Below, one piece after another: positions 13,937 through 25,254 of a stretch of 64,000 bases of DNA. A program made the translations under genes and the position numbers. The notes below the pieces were generated by a model. That model was given only the letters and a program-made list of their open reading frames with translations, had not been told where the DNA came from and did no database searches. Position 1 is the stretch's first letter. Every line of letters begins with the position of its first letter. Source of the DNA: Zoroaster sp. YZ-2022 (Eukaryota; Echinodermata; Asteroidea; Forcipulatida; Zoroasteridae); NCBI GenBank assembly GCA_029582265.1, contig CM055816.1, positions 23,275,825-23,339,824 on the forward strand, written 5' to 3'.

Positions 13937-14415
13937 AGGTGTGGGTTCGAGCCCCGGTCGTGACACTTGTATCCTTGAGCAAGGTACTTAACCATAATTG
14001 CTTCGTCCTTCGGATGGGACGTAAAGCCGTAGGTCCCGTGTGTTGTATAATGCACGTAAAGTGGATTGTCGTGGCCGAGCGGTCTAGCGCACTGAACTCA
14101 AGTTCTGGTTGTTGCCAGCAGCAGAGTGTGGGTTCGAGCCCCAGCCGTGACACCTGTGTCCTTGAGCAAGACACTTAACCATAATTGCTTCTCTCCACCC
14201 AGGGGTTAGATGGGTACCTGTGAAGGCAGAGATGGTTTGCTCTCTATGCGCTAGAAATGGCAGCAATTGAGCTGTATACTCCCCAGGAGCTGAGATGGTT
14301 TCAGGAATGATTTATGAGCCTTATGAGCCTTATGAGCAGGGATAATAATATAATGCGCCTTGAGCGCCACTTAGTTGGTGGATACGTGCGCTATATAAAT
14401 CTATACATTATTATT
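13937..14415 (+). mobile_element. tRNA-derived SINE family A, dimer-like, nested in element 2
   Basis: The body carries polymerase III internal promoter boxes: A box TGGCCGAGCGG at 14072-14082 and B box GGTTCGAGCCC at 14131-14141. The tRNA-like part resembles tRNA-Leu. A second B box at 13944-13954 and the repeated phrase CTTGAGCAAG...CTTAACCATAATTGCTTC (two copies) show that a 5'-truncated unit precedes the full one. The 3' end (GCGCCTTGAGCGC, GGTGGATACGTGCGCTATATAAAT, then ATT repeats) matches the 3' end of the CR1/L2-group LINE at 16614. Target-site duplications are not obvious, and some element 2 codons seem lost at the junction. It probably moved by borrowing LINE machinery. Confidence 0.88.
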
Positions 14416-16613
14416 ATTAAACCTTTTGGGATGTTATTAACTCTGATTTAATTGATGTATATAACGATTGTCTTAAAAAAGGTACTATGTGTAAGTCTAT
14501 GAACTCGGCTTTGATCAGACTCATTTATAAAAACTTGGGCAACAGGCACGAACTAAAGAACTGGCGTTCCATTAGTTTACTCAACGTGGATTATAAAATC
14601 CTGTCTAAAGTAATCACCAACAGATTAAAACGTATCATGCCTTTTATTATCGGGGAAGAACAAACTTGTGGGGTTGCCTCTAGGAATATTCATGAGAATA
14701 TTATGCTTTTACGAGATGTTATTGATTTTGCTAATTGGAATAATTTAGAAGCTTGTCTACTAAGCATTGATCAAGAAAAAGCCTTTGACAGAATAAGTTG
14801 GGTTTATATGTTTGCTGTTATGGACAAAATGGGCATCCCTTCAACTTTGGTTAAGTGGATTAAATTACTGTATAGTAATCCTTATTGTAGTATTATCCTG
14901 AACAATTTCATTGGTGCTCCTGTTAAGGTTGAACGAGGAATTAGACAAGGGTGTCCCCTGTCTCCTTCATTGTATTCTATTTGTGCTGAAGGGTTAGCTT
15001 CTTTAGTCAGAAACAATTGTAATCTTAGAGGTATTGTTACCCCTGATGGGGAAAGCAGTGTTCGTCTAATCCAACATGCTGATGGCACCAATCTATTTAT
15101 TAGTAACAATAGTGAATTTGATGTAATTCAGAACATTCTCAACATATATTGTAAAGGAAGTGGTTCTAAGCTCAACACTGATAAATCTAAAGGTTTATGG
15201 TTAGGAGACTGGAGAAGTAGAACTGATAACCCATGCAATTTCACATTTGTTAAGAAAATTAGAATTCTTGGTATTATAGTCGGGAACGACGTCACGCCTG
15301 AAGATAATTGGGGCCCCAGAATAAACAAAATATGCTCTACTCTCGAAAAATGGTCCAAACGTCACCTTACATTAAACGGTAAAGTAGTTATTGTAAACAG
15401 TTTGATTGGAGCAGGGATAAACTACCTTGGCAGTGTGGTTGACTGTCCCCACTTTTTGATCAAAAAGATGAGCGACATGGTTTGGAATTTATTTTGGAAT
15501 GGGCAAATTGAGAAAATAAAAAGAGATACTATCATTGGCCCCAAAGTTTTAGGGGGGATGGGCCTTTTGGATATTAATTGTAAATTAATGAGCCTTAAGC
15601 TTCAATGGTTAGCTCGGTATCCATCATCTAAAGGTAAATGCAATTTTTTTTTTGATTATTGGTTAAAATGTGCTGGAACTGCCGATCATTTAGAGTGGTA
15701 TATATTTGCAAACATCCGTAAGAACCTTCAAACTACCCCGTTTTATAACGATCTTATTGTTGCTTTTAAGAACGCAGGAGGGAAGTTATTGTGCAATATT
15801 ACTAGCATTTAGGAAACCATGGAAGTTCCTTTATGGAATAACGTCAAGGCCACTCGTGATGAGTCACTTTTAAATAGCCCTTTGTTAAAATCCTTTGGTT
15901 GATTTAACGTTGGTGATGTAGTATGGCATGGGAAACTTTTTACTTATCATAATATTGCCAAAATGTGTGGTATCGAAAATATCAATGCAGGTAGAATGCT
16001 AGAGAGAATTGAAAAAGGTCCGGCAACGCACATAAGTAATCGGCTTGTTATTTGTGACCATAAAAACAACATTGTTCCAATTTTTGAAACTAACGTGAAG
16101 TTTAACTACATGAACCTTGTTTTGGGTAAATTTGTTTCTCCTCGGGTGGAAGTAGTATGGAAAAATATTTTTCATCTAGGTCAAGATTTAAATTGGCCTT
16201 CAGTCTGGATAAGTAATTGGAAAAATGGTATGTTAGATCCAGAAGACAAACAGTTTATGTACAAACTTAAAAGTAGGATCTTACCCACTAAAAATGTATT
16301 GTATAAATTTGGCACAGTTAAGGAAATAACTTGCCCTCTTTGTAATACGGAAGACGAATCCCATGAACATATCTTTATTTTTTGTACCATTATACTATGG
16401 ATGCTTGGATTTTTGTTGAAAAGTTACTAAAAAATATACAGGGGACAAGCATTTCTATTTAAATGACTCTAACAGAATTCTGGGACACAATTTGAAACCT
16501 GTTCAGGCTACCATAGTAACTAAAATGCTCAGACAGATTTGGAATGTTCGTTGTAAAATGGCTTTTCAAAGTTATTCTAATGCCGCTGAAATTAACATCA
16601 TTAAACAGTTCAG

Positions 16614-19050
16614 TAATAATAATAATAATAATAAAGATTTTTAGCGCGCACATATCCACCCTGCTGGGCGCTCAAGGCGCGGAAACAAAGAAAAACATTA
16701 ATACAAACAATATACAATGATAGCATAGGGAAAACAAATTATGTACCGAGATACATGTACCTACAATGCAATTACAAATATACATCATCTTTGAAGAGTT
16801 GTGACATAAGATGAGTTTTAAGCATCGACTTGAATCTGGTTATACTATGACAAGATTTGAGTTTAGTTGGAAGACGATTCCAGAGTCTCGGAGCTGCGAC
16901 AGAAAACGACCTATCACCCCAGTTCCGTTTTGAAGTTGCTTCCTTGAGGAGTGACATGTTGCTGGAGCGCAAATTGCGTGATGGAGTGTAGACTTTAAGT
17001 AGTTCAGAAATATAAATTGGAGCAATGTTATTAAAAGATTTGTGAACAATTAGCATAAGTTTAAAAACAATTCTCTGTGAAACAGGAAGCCAGTGCAGTT
17101 CTTTCAAGATTGGCGTGATATGGCATGACTTTCTGGACAAAGTCACAACACGAGCTGCTGTGTTTTGTATGTGCTGAAGACGAGATATTTGATTCTGCGG
17201 AAGACCGTAAAGGAGAGCATTCCCGTTATCAAGCCGTGATGTGACAAACGCATGTATAATTTGTTCAGCAGCACTTTTATTCAAGTATTTCCTAATTCGG
17301 CTTATATTTCTGATATGAAATGATGATATGCGAACAATGTTGGAGATATGTGGTTTTAAAGTCATTGTCGAGTCAAATATAACACCCAAATTACGTGCAT
17401 GTAATGAGGGAGTTATCTGCGAGTCACCAATTGTAATAAATGGAAGAGAAACTTTAGACAATTGCTGACGTGATCCAAATAGAACAAATTATGTTTTTTC
17501 ATCGTTCAATTTCAGGAAGTTTTGTCTCATCCAACTTCGAATCTCTTGAATACATTTCTCCAGTGTTTTAATGCAGGAATCAGCAGGTTCTTGAGAAGAT
17601 TTAAAAGTAATGTAAAGCTGCGTGTCATCAGCGTAAACATGGTAATTTAAATTATACTTCAAAATGATATCACGAACTGGAGAGGTATAAACAGTAAACC
17701 ACTGTGGGCCGAGCACAGAGCCTTGGGGTACAGAATAGTCAAGAGTAACAGGCTCGGAGATAGCGTTACCAATACAAACATGCTGAGGCCTATTTAAAAG
17801 GTAGGACTTACACCAATCCAGGGCTGTGTCATGTATTCCAAGATGATATTGAAGGCGGGAGAGAAGGATTTTATGATCGACAGTGTCAAAAGCGGCGCTT
17901 AAGTCTAACAAAACTAATGCAGTGATTTTCCCTCATCCATGGCAGATAAAATGTCATTGTTGACGCGAAGAAGAGCAGTTTCCGTTCCATGAAATGGTTT
18001 GTAGGCTGACTGAAATGTGTCCGACAGGTTATTAGCACGAACATGGTCAGAGATCCGTGATGAAACAACTCGCTCGATTGTTTTTCCAAGGTACTAAATT
18101 CGCTACTGGTCGGTAATTTTTGAAAACTTCCTTGTCCAAATTGGGTTTCTTTTAGGAGTGGTTTAACATGAGCAACCTTCTGGCTATTAGGGAAACAACC
18201 GGAAGAAAGAGATCTGTTTACAATAATTGTGATATACTTAGCAAACACATCAATATTTTGTTTTATTAGCGAAGTTGGCACTGGATCAAGTTCACATGAT
18301 TTTGATGGCGATTTCATGATGAGTTTCTTGATCTCCGTAACACTAGTAGGCTCAAACATGGACAGTCTACATTGTGGATCCTTGCGTGATGGTGTTTGTG
18401 ATAGAATGACAGGAACTGAGGGAAAAGAACGACGGATATTCTCAATTTTGTGACAAAAAGTCTGAAAAAGCATTTGCGAGGTCCTGATCGGAGTGTGTAG
18501 ATGGAAGCACTGGAGCTTTGGGTTTATGAAGCAGCTTTTCAACAATGTTAAAGAGTTTTTCTGATCACCAGAGCTATCTTCCACAAGAGATGAGTAGTGA
18601 GTTATTTTGCCTGGTTAATCATGTTCTTCACAATATCACGTTGGTTACAGTATTCTTGCCGATGTACTCCAAGTTTCCCATTGTCACGCCATCTTCGCTC
18701 AAGTTGACGGCGGATTTTCCTTGCAGCTTTGGATATCATCATTGAACCAGGGGGATTCAGATTGTAGTTTAACAGTTCGAGTTTTTTGCGGAGCATGATC
18801 ATCCAAGATGTTACGGACAGTAGATTCAAATAGACTGACACAAGAATCCAGCTCACCATCTTCAAGGTTTACATTTTCCAGTTGAGATTCAATATCATGA
18901 CATAAATCTTTAATATTTACTTTTTTCCAGTGGCGAGTAGTTACAGAAATGGTAGGTATGGGAGGTTTTTTAAGGTTCAAATTTACCATGATTGCATAAT
19001 GATCAGATAAGCCAGGATGAATAGTTATGGATGAATAGGATGAATAGTAG
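16614..19050 (-). mobile_element. 5'-truncated CR1/L2-group LINE, nested in element 2
   Basis: Read on -, it begins at the end of an APE endonuclease (LSDHYAIMVNLNL near 18990-19020), continues through reverse transcriptase, and ends with a short 3' UTR and an ATT/TAA repeat tail at 16614-16636. The missing 5' part is typical of incomplete reverse transcription. The end contains GCGCCTTGAGCGC, a small GCGC/GCGC stem-loop shared with SINE family A. It interrupts the last part of element 2 ORF2, so it inserted later. The right arm has the same insertion at about 51905-54321 on +. Confidence 0.88.
16772..19020 (-). pseudogene. CR1/L2-type reverse transcriptase ORF (frameshifted)
   Basis: The polyprotein reverse transcriptase part is spread over several frames: an N-terminal piece at 18699-18989 with the linker (APQKTRTVKLQSESPWFNDD), a middle piece at 17886-18584 (LDPVPTSLIKQ), the core at 17489-17911, and a C-terminal piece ending in a stop at 16772. 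The core has [12 protein letters not shown] with the first catalytic Asp, a PQGSVLGP turn and an intact YADDTQLY motif. The C-terminal region (HIRNISRIRKYL, RLDNGNALLYGLP, LHWLPVSQRI) is typical of the CR1/L2/Rex group. Frame breaks lie near 18000-18110, 18590-18700 and 17470-17490, so no full protein is made. Confidence 0.87.
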
Positions 19051-19545
19051 TAGTTTGAAACTCTTCCTCCTAATGGAAAAAATCAGAATGAACTTGGAGT
19101 CTTTTAAATTATGTTACAACCAGAAACAATGCTCTTTGTCGCATTATTAATGATGAGTTGAAATTTGATTATTAACTTTTCGTTTTGCACAAGCTACTTT
19201 TTGATTTGTCTTGATCTACTTGTTCTATTTTGTTCAATTATTTTCTTGACATAATTGATCTTGTGTGTTTTTTTAAAATCTTTTTAACTTAAATAAATTG
19301 TGTTTGTCCTCTGTCAGATCTAGTGATTATTTCACTTTAAATTGTATAAAATTATATTGTACTCTGCTATCTGTCCTTTGGATCATTATGTAATTGTTAT
19401 GTAATAGCAATATTAATTGTGAACAATGTTACTTATGTGAATTTTGATCATGTGTTGTTGAAATAAAAGGAGTAGCACAGCTCCACTAAAAGAGAAAAAA
19501 ATAAAAATAAAAAATAAAAATAAATACATAAATAAATAAATATCA

Positions 19546-20416
19546 TCAGATCCCATTTAAAGGCACAATTAGTGCGTTTATTCGTGGATTCATGTCGTGC
19601 ATTAGTTGGCAGATCGGTGGAGCCAGGGTGCAAGTTATCAGATCAAGGAGGCCCACTAATCACCTGGCTTTAAATTGACCGTACTTTTAGGCCTATGTTT
19701 TAGGCAGTGTGTCACCACTGTGTCACCACTGTGTCACCACTGGTGGATACATGTTTGTATTCAATCCCTCCAGCTCATTTTGTACCGTGTTTTTCCCTTT
19801 CATTTATCCTACAGCTTGGATTCACACTGTCTTCAGCTAATACACCATTACAATCATTGAACAATCCTGGCATTCTAAAGAGATTAGAAATGCTATTTTG
19901 GGGGTCACCAAGTAATAAATTTAAATGAACACAAAACGAATAATGCCATAGTAATTATCAAGTTTTGAATTGGTCACGTATGTGAAAGTTGGGCTGAATA
20001 GTGTTCAGTATGATGAACGACAACATCGTCCCCAGGAATTTCCTGTAGTTTATGCATACCTCGTACCCACAGCTCTCTCGCCCTGTGAGGGGACGGACAC
20101 AAAAATATTGGATATGCAAATTAGGCGATAGACTGATACTGTTGTTGAATTGTGTTAGCTGCAGTGGGGAGGCCGGGACTAGGCCATTTAATTTATTTCA
20201 TAAATATTTCGGTAAAATCACTCATCCAAACATTTTATGTGCTAAATAAATTGATATAGGCATTAATTCATAAAGGCAAAATTAAGATTTTGTTTCCTCA
20301 AACCATTAAAACAATTCAGGTTGGGACTGTCTATTATTGAATAATTTTATCTTTTTTAACCAATTTGTGAGGAAACAAAAAACAGATAAAGCTGAGCCTT
20401 ATCAAGTTTCTGTCAA
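19546..20416. other. Intergenic between element 2 and the fibrinogen-like gene
   Basis: No gene is recognised. A short triplication of GTGTCACCACT occurs at about 19709-19741. Most of this stretch is also present in the right arm (about 50520-51345) with scattered substitutions and indels. Confidence 0.55.
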
Positions 20417-20519
20417 CCAATCAGGTGATACATGTAAATCACCATTCAGCAGTGACTTCACTTTGACCAATCAGTGCTTTACGCATGCAATCCTTTGGTT
20501 CACAAACATTCAATATAAA
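20417..20519 (+). promoter_or_regulatory. Putative core promoter: two CCAAT boxes and a TATA box
   Basis: CCAATCA occurs at 20417-20423 and again at 20467-20473, and ATATAAA at 20513-20519, about 190 bases before the ATG at 20705. The order and spacing suit an RNA polymerase II promoter. In the right-arm copy the second CCAAT and the TATA-like segment are altered, in keeping with a decayed copy. Placement is by motif only. Confidence 0.5.
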
Positions 20520-20704
20520 CACTCATCGGTCGATGCTGTGTTACATTTCTACATTACGCCGTATGCAGTATAGTCGTGTTTCAATCAAACAGTTAGTCGA
20601 CCGATGATACCGAAATACTTGATTGAATAAAAATTGATAGTTCTACTTATTTAATTGGATTTATCTTGAAACGTTTTCACCCATATACAAACAATACATT
20701 GAAG

Positions 20705-21743
20705 ATGACGCAGCAAGTACTCTTGATGTGCGTACTCCATTTCAAAATGATGTTCGTGTTTATAATACCACTGATATCACAAGCGATAAGCTTGGGAAGT
20801 CAGTGTGGTGGGCTTGCAAACGAATATCTCCCCGCAGATAACCGAGCACTCAAAAACTTCACGTATGCCAAGAAAACTGTACCCTATTACGTCATGTGCG
20901 GACGAGACTGTAACATGGATAAGAACTGTAAGTCATTTAACTTCTATACATGCAATAAACTGTGTGAGTTAAACAACTCCACAAGGGCTGAGTATCCTGA
21001 ATCATTTGTTGAAGATCAAGAGAGTGTGTACTTCGATGAAAATGAAAACACACCTCTCTTCTCATTGCCTGATATCTCCTTTGCTCACAACAGAAGTTGT
21101 AAAGGGCTAATGGAGGCAGGTTACCGCACAAGTGGTGTCTACAAGATCTACCCAGACGGATTCTGTCGTGGTCTCCAAGTATATTGTGAAATGGACACTG
21201 ATGGCGGCGGATGGATTGTGTTTCAGCGCAGAGAGGACGGCAGTGTTGACTTTTATCGTGATTGGAGTCATTACAAGTCTGGCTTCGGTGATCTAAGCGG
21301 GGAGCATTGGTTAGGCAATGATAACTTGGTGAGTCTGACCACTGATAAATCACACGGGACATGGGACCTCCGCATAGATCTCACAGATTGGATTGACGAT
21401 ACGGCATTCGCGAAATATACGGATTTCCAAATCACTGGTGAGAAGTACACACTGAATTATGGCGAATACGATGTTGAGCAGCACTGCTGGTAACTCTCTT
21501 GGGTGGCTCAAGGGAATGCACTTCTCAACAAAGGATAGTGACAATGATGTGTTAGGGGGGAGTTGTGCACAATCTTTTAAAGGAGCCTGGTGGTTTAGGA
21601 AGTGTCACCGCTCTCACTTAAATGGTCATTATTACCCAGATGGGCAGGATCAGGGTAGCAAAGGCATTGTGTGGTATTACTGGCATAAGAACTGGAATAC
21701 TCTCAAAGCATCCAGCATGAAAATGCGTGAAACAGACATGTAA
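20705..21743 (+). pseudogene. Secreted PAN plus fibrinogen C-terminal domain protein (one frameshift)
   Basis: Proteins of this architecture are secreted lectin-like molecules; many fibrinogen-related proteins bind acetylated sugars or microbes. The ATG at 20705 gives a hydrophobic signal peptide (about residues 1-30). A PAN/apple-like domain follows (CGRDCNMDKNCKSFNF, CNKLCELNN; about 33-115), then a fibrinogen domain (SCKGLMEAGYRTSGVY, CEMDTDGGGWIVFQRR, FYRDWSHYKSGFG). An extra T near 21470 shifts the frame to a stop at 21491. The rest reads on in another frame: FSTKDSDND (calcium-site pattern), CAQSFKGAWWF, C, HLNGHYYP and a final MKMRETDM. The right-arm copy lacks this T, so it may be a sequencing or allele-specific error. 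The gene is intronless, about 345 codons. Confidence 0.82.
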
Positions 21744-21785
21744 GTACACTAATTAACATTACTGGAAACATATTGGAAAAAACAG

Positions 21786-21796
21786 AATAAAATAAA
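21786..21796 (+). promoter_or_regulatory. Overlapping AATAAA polyadenylation signals
   Basis: AATAAAATAAA begins 43 bases after the stop of the fibrinogen-like gene. This is the right distance and strand for its 3' end formation. Confidence 0.5.
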
Positions 21797-23873
21797 TAGT
21801 AATTTTATTTGGCGGTCAAAAACATAAATATGTGTGTTTCCCGCCTACCCGCAATCACCAAACACATCACGCCTACCTTTATCATTTAATTACAAATAAC
21901 TATGAATAAATAAACATGTGTTATTATAGGCCTTATATTTTGTGTTTATGCCAAAAAAGGTGTGTTTTGGAAAATTAAATCTCTTGAGATTAACAATAAT
22001 AATTAATAGCATTGACGAAGGCGCATCGGAACGGTTTGGTAGCGTAATTTTGCTCCACTTATAGTTAGCTATCCGAACCCCAGTTGCAGTCATTACACAC
22101 GGCGCATGAATCCATATGTATACACACTGTATGTACATGTATAATTATGTAAATACAGACAATGATCACTCGTTTGATAGATGTACATGTACGTGTCCTG
22201 TACAATGTATATGTGTTATGTACATGTATGTACCCCATTCGGGGACAGTGCACAGTGTGTGCTGAATTTCTCTGGCCAGAAATCGGTACGGGATGGAGAT
22301 ACCGTACGATAACAGCCTTGGTCAACGCTATATAATTGATAAAGAGTGGATATGGATAACGAGAAATTAAGTGAATTAATGCATTGATGATGCAGCTAGA
22401 TTCATTGCTCTTCAAAATAATGGCACCTACGACAGACTGTTTAACAGTGGTTTTTACAATGTCAGTGGTTTTACACTGTCACTAACAATAAGGTTGATAC
22501 ATTTCTTACTAAATAGGAAAATATAACTGTACCGGACTTGCCGGTAAAATAGCGAATCATTTGGAACATGTATATTTAAAAAAAAGCTAATGTTCTCATC
22601 ACTTTGGACATTAAGATAGAAGTTTAAATATAAAGTTATCTTGACTGAATTGAAAGCATTTTATGTCTGTCACGGTACATTATATCATCAGAAATACATA
22701 ACACTGAATGAACTTGAGATATTTGTCGTGTTAGTTCACTTAATGAAGTATCCAAAGCTGGGAATCATGAAAAAGGCTTCGACCTTTCAGCGATTACACA
22801 AGAATTCCTTTTGTTTTTCGTAAAATTCCGCACTGGCTTTTCTTGGCCGCTGGAAAAGTTGTGCGCATTTTTGTTTGGTCATATAGAAAAATATATTTGG
22901 TGTTTAAAGTTTGGCTGAATGTAATTGTAATTAGTAAATGTATGCACTGCACTGAATATGACACAGTATTTGTAAATGTAATCATATTAGTATCGTAAAC
23001 ACTGGCCCGCAGACTGGGAATCTGTATTTGAGAATGAACTCCCCCCCCCCCCCCCGCCTTCCCAGACATGTTGCACTTGCTCTGGTGTTAAACCTAAATA
23101 TACTTTGAAACATCATTGCGATAAATGTGTAATGAGTTCCATTGGAAAAAAATCTGCAATGTAAGTGTACACGTTTGCAAATAACACCCGATTACATGAT
23201 TACTAAAATATAATCTAAAAACTTACTTTATGTGAAGTTATTTGCTCGTACCAAACATCTAGAGAAATTATTCAATCTGAGATTCTGTAAAACGTGAGAA
23301 ATGTATTACAAATTTAGAATGGATCCATTTTCTACATTTGAATACATGCAAACAAATCTGATAACGTGTTCGCTATTTTCTCGTTAACGACGAGAATAAA
23401 CTGAAACTTTCACATTTATTTTATTGTATAAATATCTCTTCATTCTTATAAAGTATGGATGCATTTATAGACATATTACTAATAGTGTTGTATACAATCT
23501 CTTTAAGCCATCCCATCCCTTACTAGTCTACGGGTCTAAATCATATATGAATGGTGTGTTTAGCTTTGTTTAGTGGATTTTACTTACTACCGAAAAAGAT
23601 TAATACTAAAATGTGAACAAATAACAGACCATGTCAACAAAATATTAATTAAGGTGATCGTCCTTGCTCAACCTAATGGATTAGGCCTGACTTGATTTCT
23701 GTTATATATTTTATATCCAATAATTGGTTAAATAATTCTCTAATAATAAAAAATAATAAATAAATAAAATAATGGGTAGGTAGTTCCAATTGCATCTTCC
23801 TCCCAGCATATTCACGATGGATATGAACGGTAAAATAATCCCAGTTGAGTTCAACCGGACGGTAGTTTTTCCC
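21797..23873. other. Intergenic end of the left arm
   Basis: No gene is recognised. It has a TGTACA-rich tract at about 22110-22240, a C-run at 23041-23055, and a 26-base segment at 23442-23467 that recurs in inverse orientation at 43396-43421 and 47349-47374. All of it is mirrored in the right arm from 46929 to about 49080. Confidence 0.6.
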
Positions 23874-25254
23874 CAAACGAGATTACAGTGAAAGCAGCAT
23901 CGTTGTATCTGTATGTGGTGAAAATAAATAAATACAATTAATCAACCCGACATGATTTTTCGATTTGAAAGGACTATCACTAGTTTATTATTGATTACAT
24001 GGTCTTATTAACAATTAATAATAATAAATACTTTAAAAAAAAAAAATTTTAAATACAAAAGTACAAAAATTCAAACATACAAAAACAAATACGAAGAAAT
24101 GTGTATATATACAAAAACAAAATAACAGTAATAATACAAAAATAATTTTACATTCTATTAGCCATGTAATTGTTAGCGAGTGACTCGGACAAAATGTTGT
24201 GAAATTATATCTGTCAGCATATCTCTGTCTTAGAAATCTTTACTGAAATCTTTTAAATGAATATTTGAATGTATTTGTAGAATTTACATATATCTTAGTC
24301 TCTTGTCAACAATTACAATCTGCTGAATTCTGCAGACTTTGAAATGTCCTTGGCAAAGTACCCTTCAATTTATGTGTTTTCGACCCCTGTTTTGTTCTCT
24401 GATTCACGTGAGTGTACATACGAGGAAAGTGACTGATGAAAAACAAAACATAAGTAGTCTGCAGAATTTAAACTGTCGTTGTTGACAATGGATTTGAATT
24501 GTTTACAATTTACTTAATTTTTATAATTAAAGTCATTAAAGATATTAATATATTCCATGCTCAAGCGATGTTGGTCACTAAAGCAAAACATGTCATTTTA
24601 AATGAGAAACCATTATAAAATAATTATGAATTGATGACGTAATGTCATAAATTCATTTAAATTTTATATAACCATTCTTTAATCCTTATTACCAAACTAA
24701 AACAGCATTTCAAATTTGAAATATATTTTCCAAGTAAACTCACTTTGAGCACGGAATATCAATCTTTGAGAACAATCGTTGTAATTAAAAGAAAATTGCC
24801 TGTACATAACGCATTGATGTTATTAATTAGCTGTCAGAGGCCATCCACAATTTCAGACATTTTCAAAAAGGAGAATAATGGACGTGTTTGGCAATTTTTG
24901 TCTTGAAAATGCTGAGTACTCAAATGTCGAAAATGTTGGATAGCCTCAATTAAATTAATACTGTTGAAAAACCTGGTTCGAATCAAGTGCAATAAACTGA
25001 GTGATAGGAACCGAATACAAAATAATGTTTTCTTTCATTTCTGAGTTTGTGTATAAACGAAGTCTTCTAAACTTGACCACGTGACCTGACAGATCAGGAC
25101 AAACGGCGACAGGAGGTTTACAGAGACTATAGATAACTAAACCTCTCTCTGACATTATTGAAGGGACATCTAACATAACATTTCATTTCCAGTATTAAGT
25201 CGAAAATTTAGTGGACCAGAATACAATTTCACTAAATTTCGACTTGATGCTGAA
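23874..25254. other. Intergenic, AT-rich
   Basis: This is the first sequence beyond the mirrored arm. An A/T-rich stretch at about 24000-24140 contains TAATAATAA and ACAAAAA runs. A 73-codon open frame on - at 24955-25176 has no recognised motif. No gene is supported. Confidence 0.5.

Larger units (their letters stand above)
12519..19142 (+). pseudogene. Element 2 ORF2, APE endonuclease plus reverse transcriptase (broken, interrupted)
   Basis: The endonuclease part runs from the ATG at 12519 (SVNVNGLR, FLQETHS, GGDFNCN, ASRIDYLF, LSDHHIV) with several frame breaks between 12720 and 13140. The SINE interrupts the linker after NKSPG. The reverse transcriptase resumes as one open stretch of about 440 codons at 14487-15812 (DQEKAFDRISW, RQGCPLSPSLY). 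Its catalytic motif reads HADGTNLF: the codon at 15084-15086 is GGC (Gly) where element 1 has an Asp codon. The C-terminal CPLCNTEDESHEH segment lies near 16330-16370. The opposite-strand LINE then cuts the frame, and the last residues (KQCSLSHY, then stop) resume near 19070-19142. Confidence 0.87.
10833..19545 (+). mobile_element. Element 2: second Tx1/L1-like retrotransposon with nested insertions
   Basis: It starts immediately after the (AAT)n tail of element 1, in the same orientation, and has the same order of leader, ORF1, ORF2, hairpin and A-rich tail. Its proteins are clearly related to those of element 1 but diverged, so it is a separate subfamily and not a duplicate. A tRNA-derived SINE sits in the linker before the reverse transcriptase (13937-14415), and a CR1/L2-group LINE in opposite orientation sits near the end of ORF2 (16614-19050). 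After removing these the element is about 5.8 kb. The 3' end runs into AAATA/TAAA repeats at about 19490-19545. A reverse-complement copy with the same insertions lies at about 51385-60091. Confidence 0.88.
6935..23873 (+). repeat. Left arm of a 17-kb inverted repeat
   Basis: The reverse complement of this segment is present at 46929-64000 in the same order: element 1 from codon ~28 of ORF2, element 2 with both nested insertions, the fibrinogen-like gene, and intergenic sequence. Long stretches of the element part are the same at the protein level (for example 9190-9405 versus 61521-61736). The part at 20-23.9 kb shows many more substitutions and indels. The arm limits given are those forced by the gap and the window end, not true breakpoints. 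Confidence 0.93.

Noticed and set aside
14065..14150. Possible tRNA-Leu gene on +
   Set aside because: It has tRNA-like boxes but is embedded in a SINE inside a retroelement, with no intact 3' acceptor stem.
5022..19545. LTR retrotransposon or endogenous virus
   Set aside because: No long terminal repeats, integrase or gag-pol protease. An APE endonuclease before the reverse transcriptase and A-rich tails mark non-LTR elements.
24955..25176. 73-codon frame on - as a gene
   Set aside because: No motif, no splice sites and no context; its composition is not distinguishable from chance.
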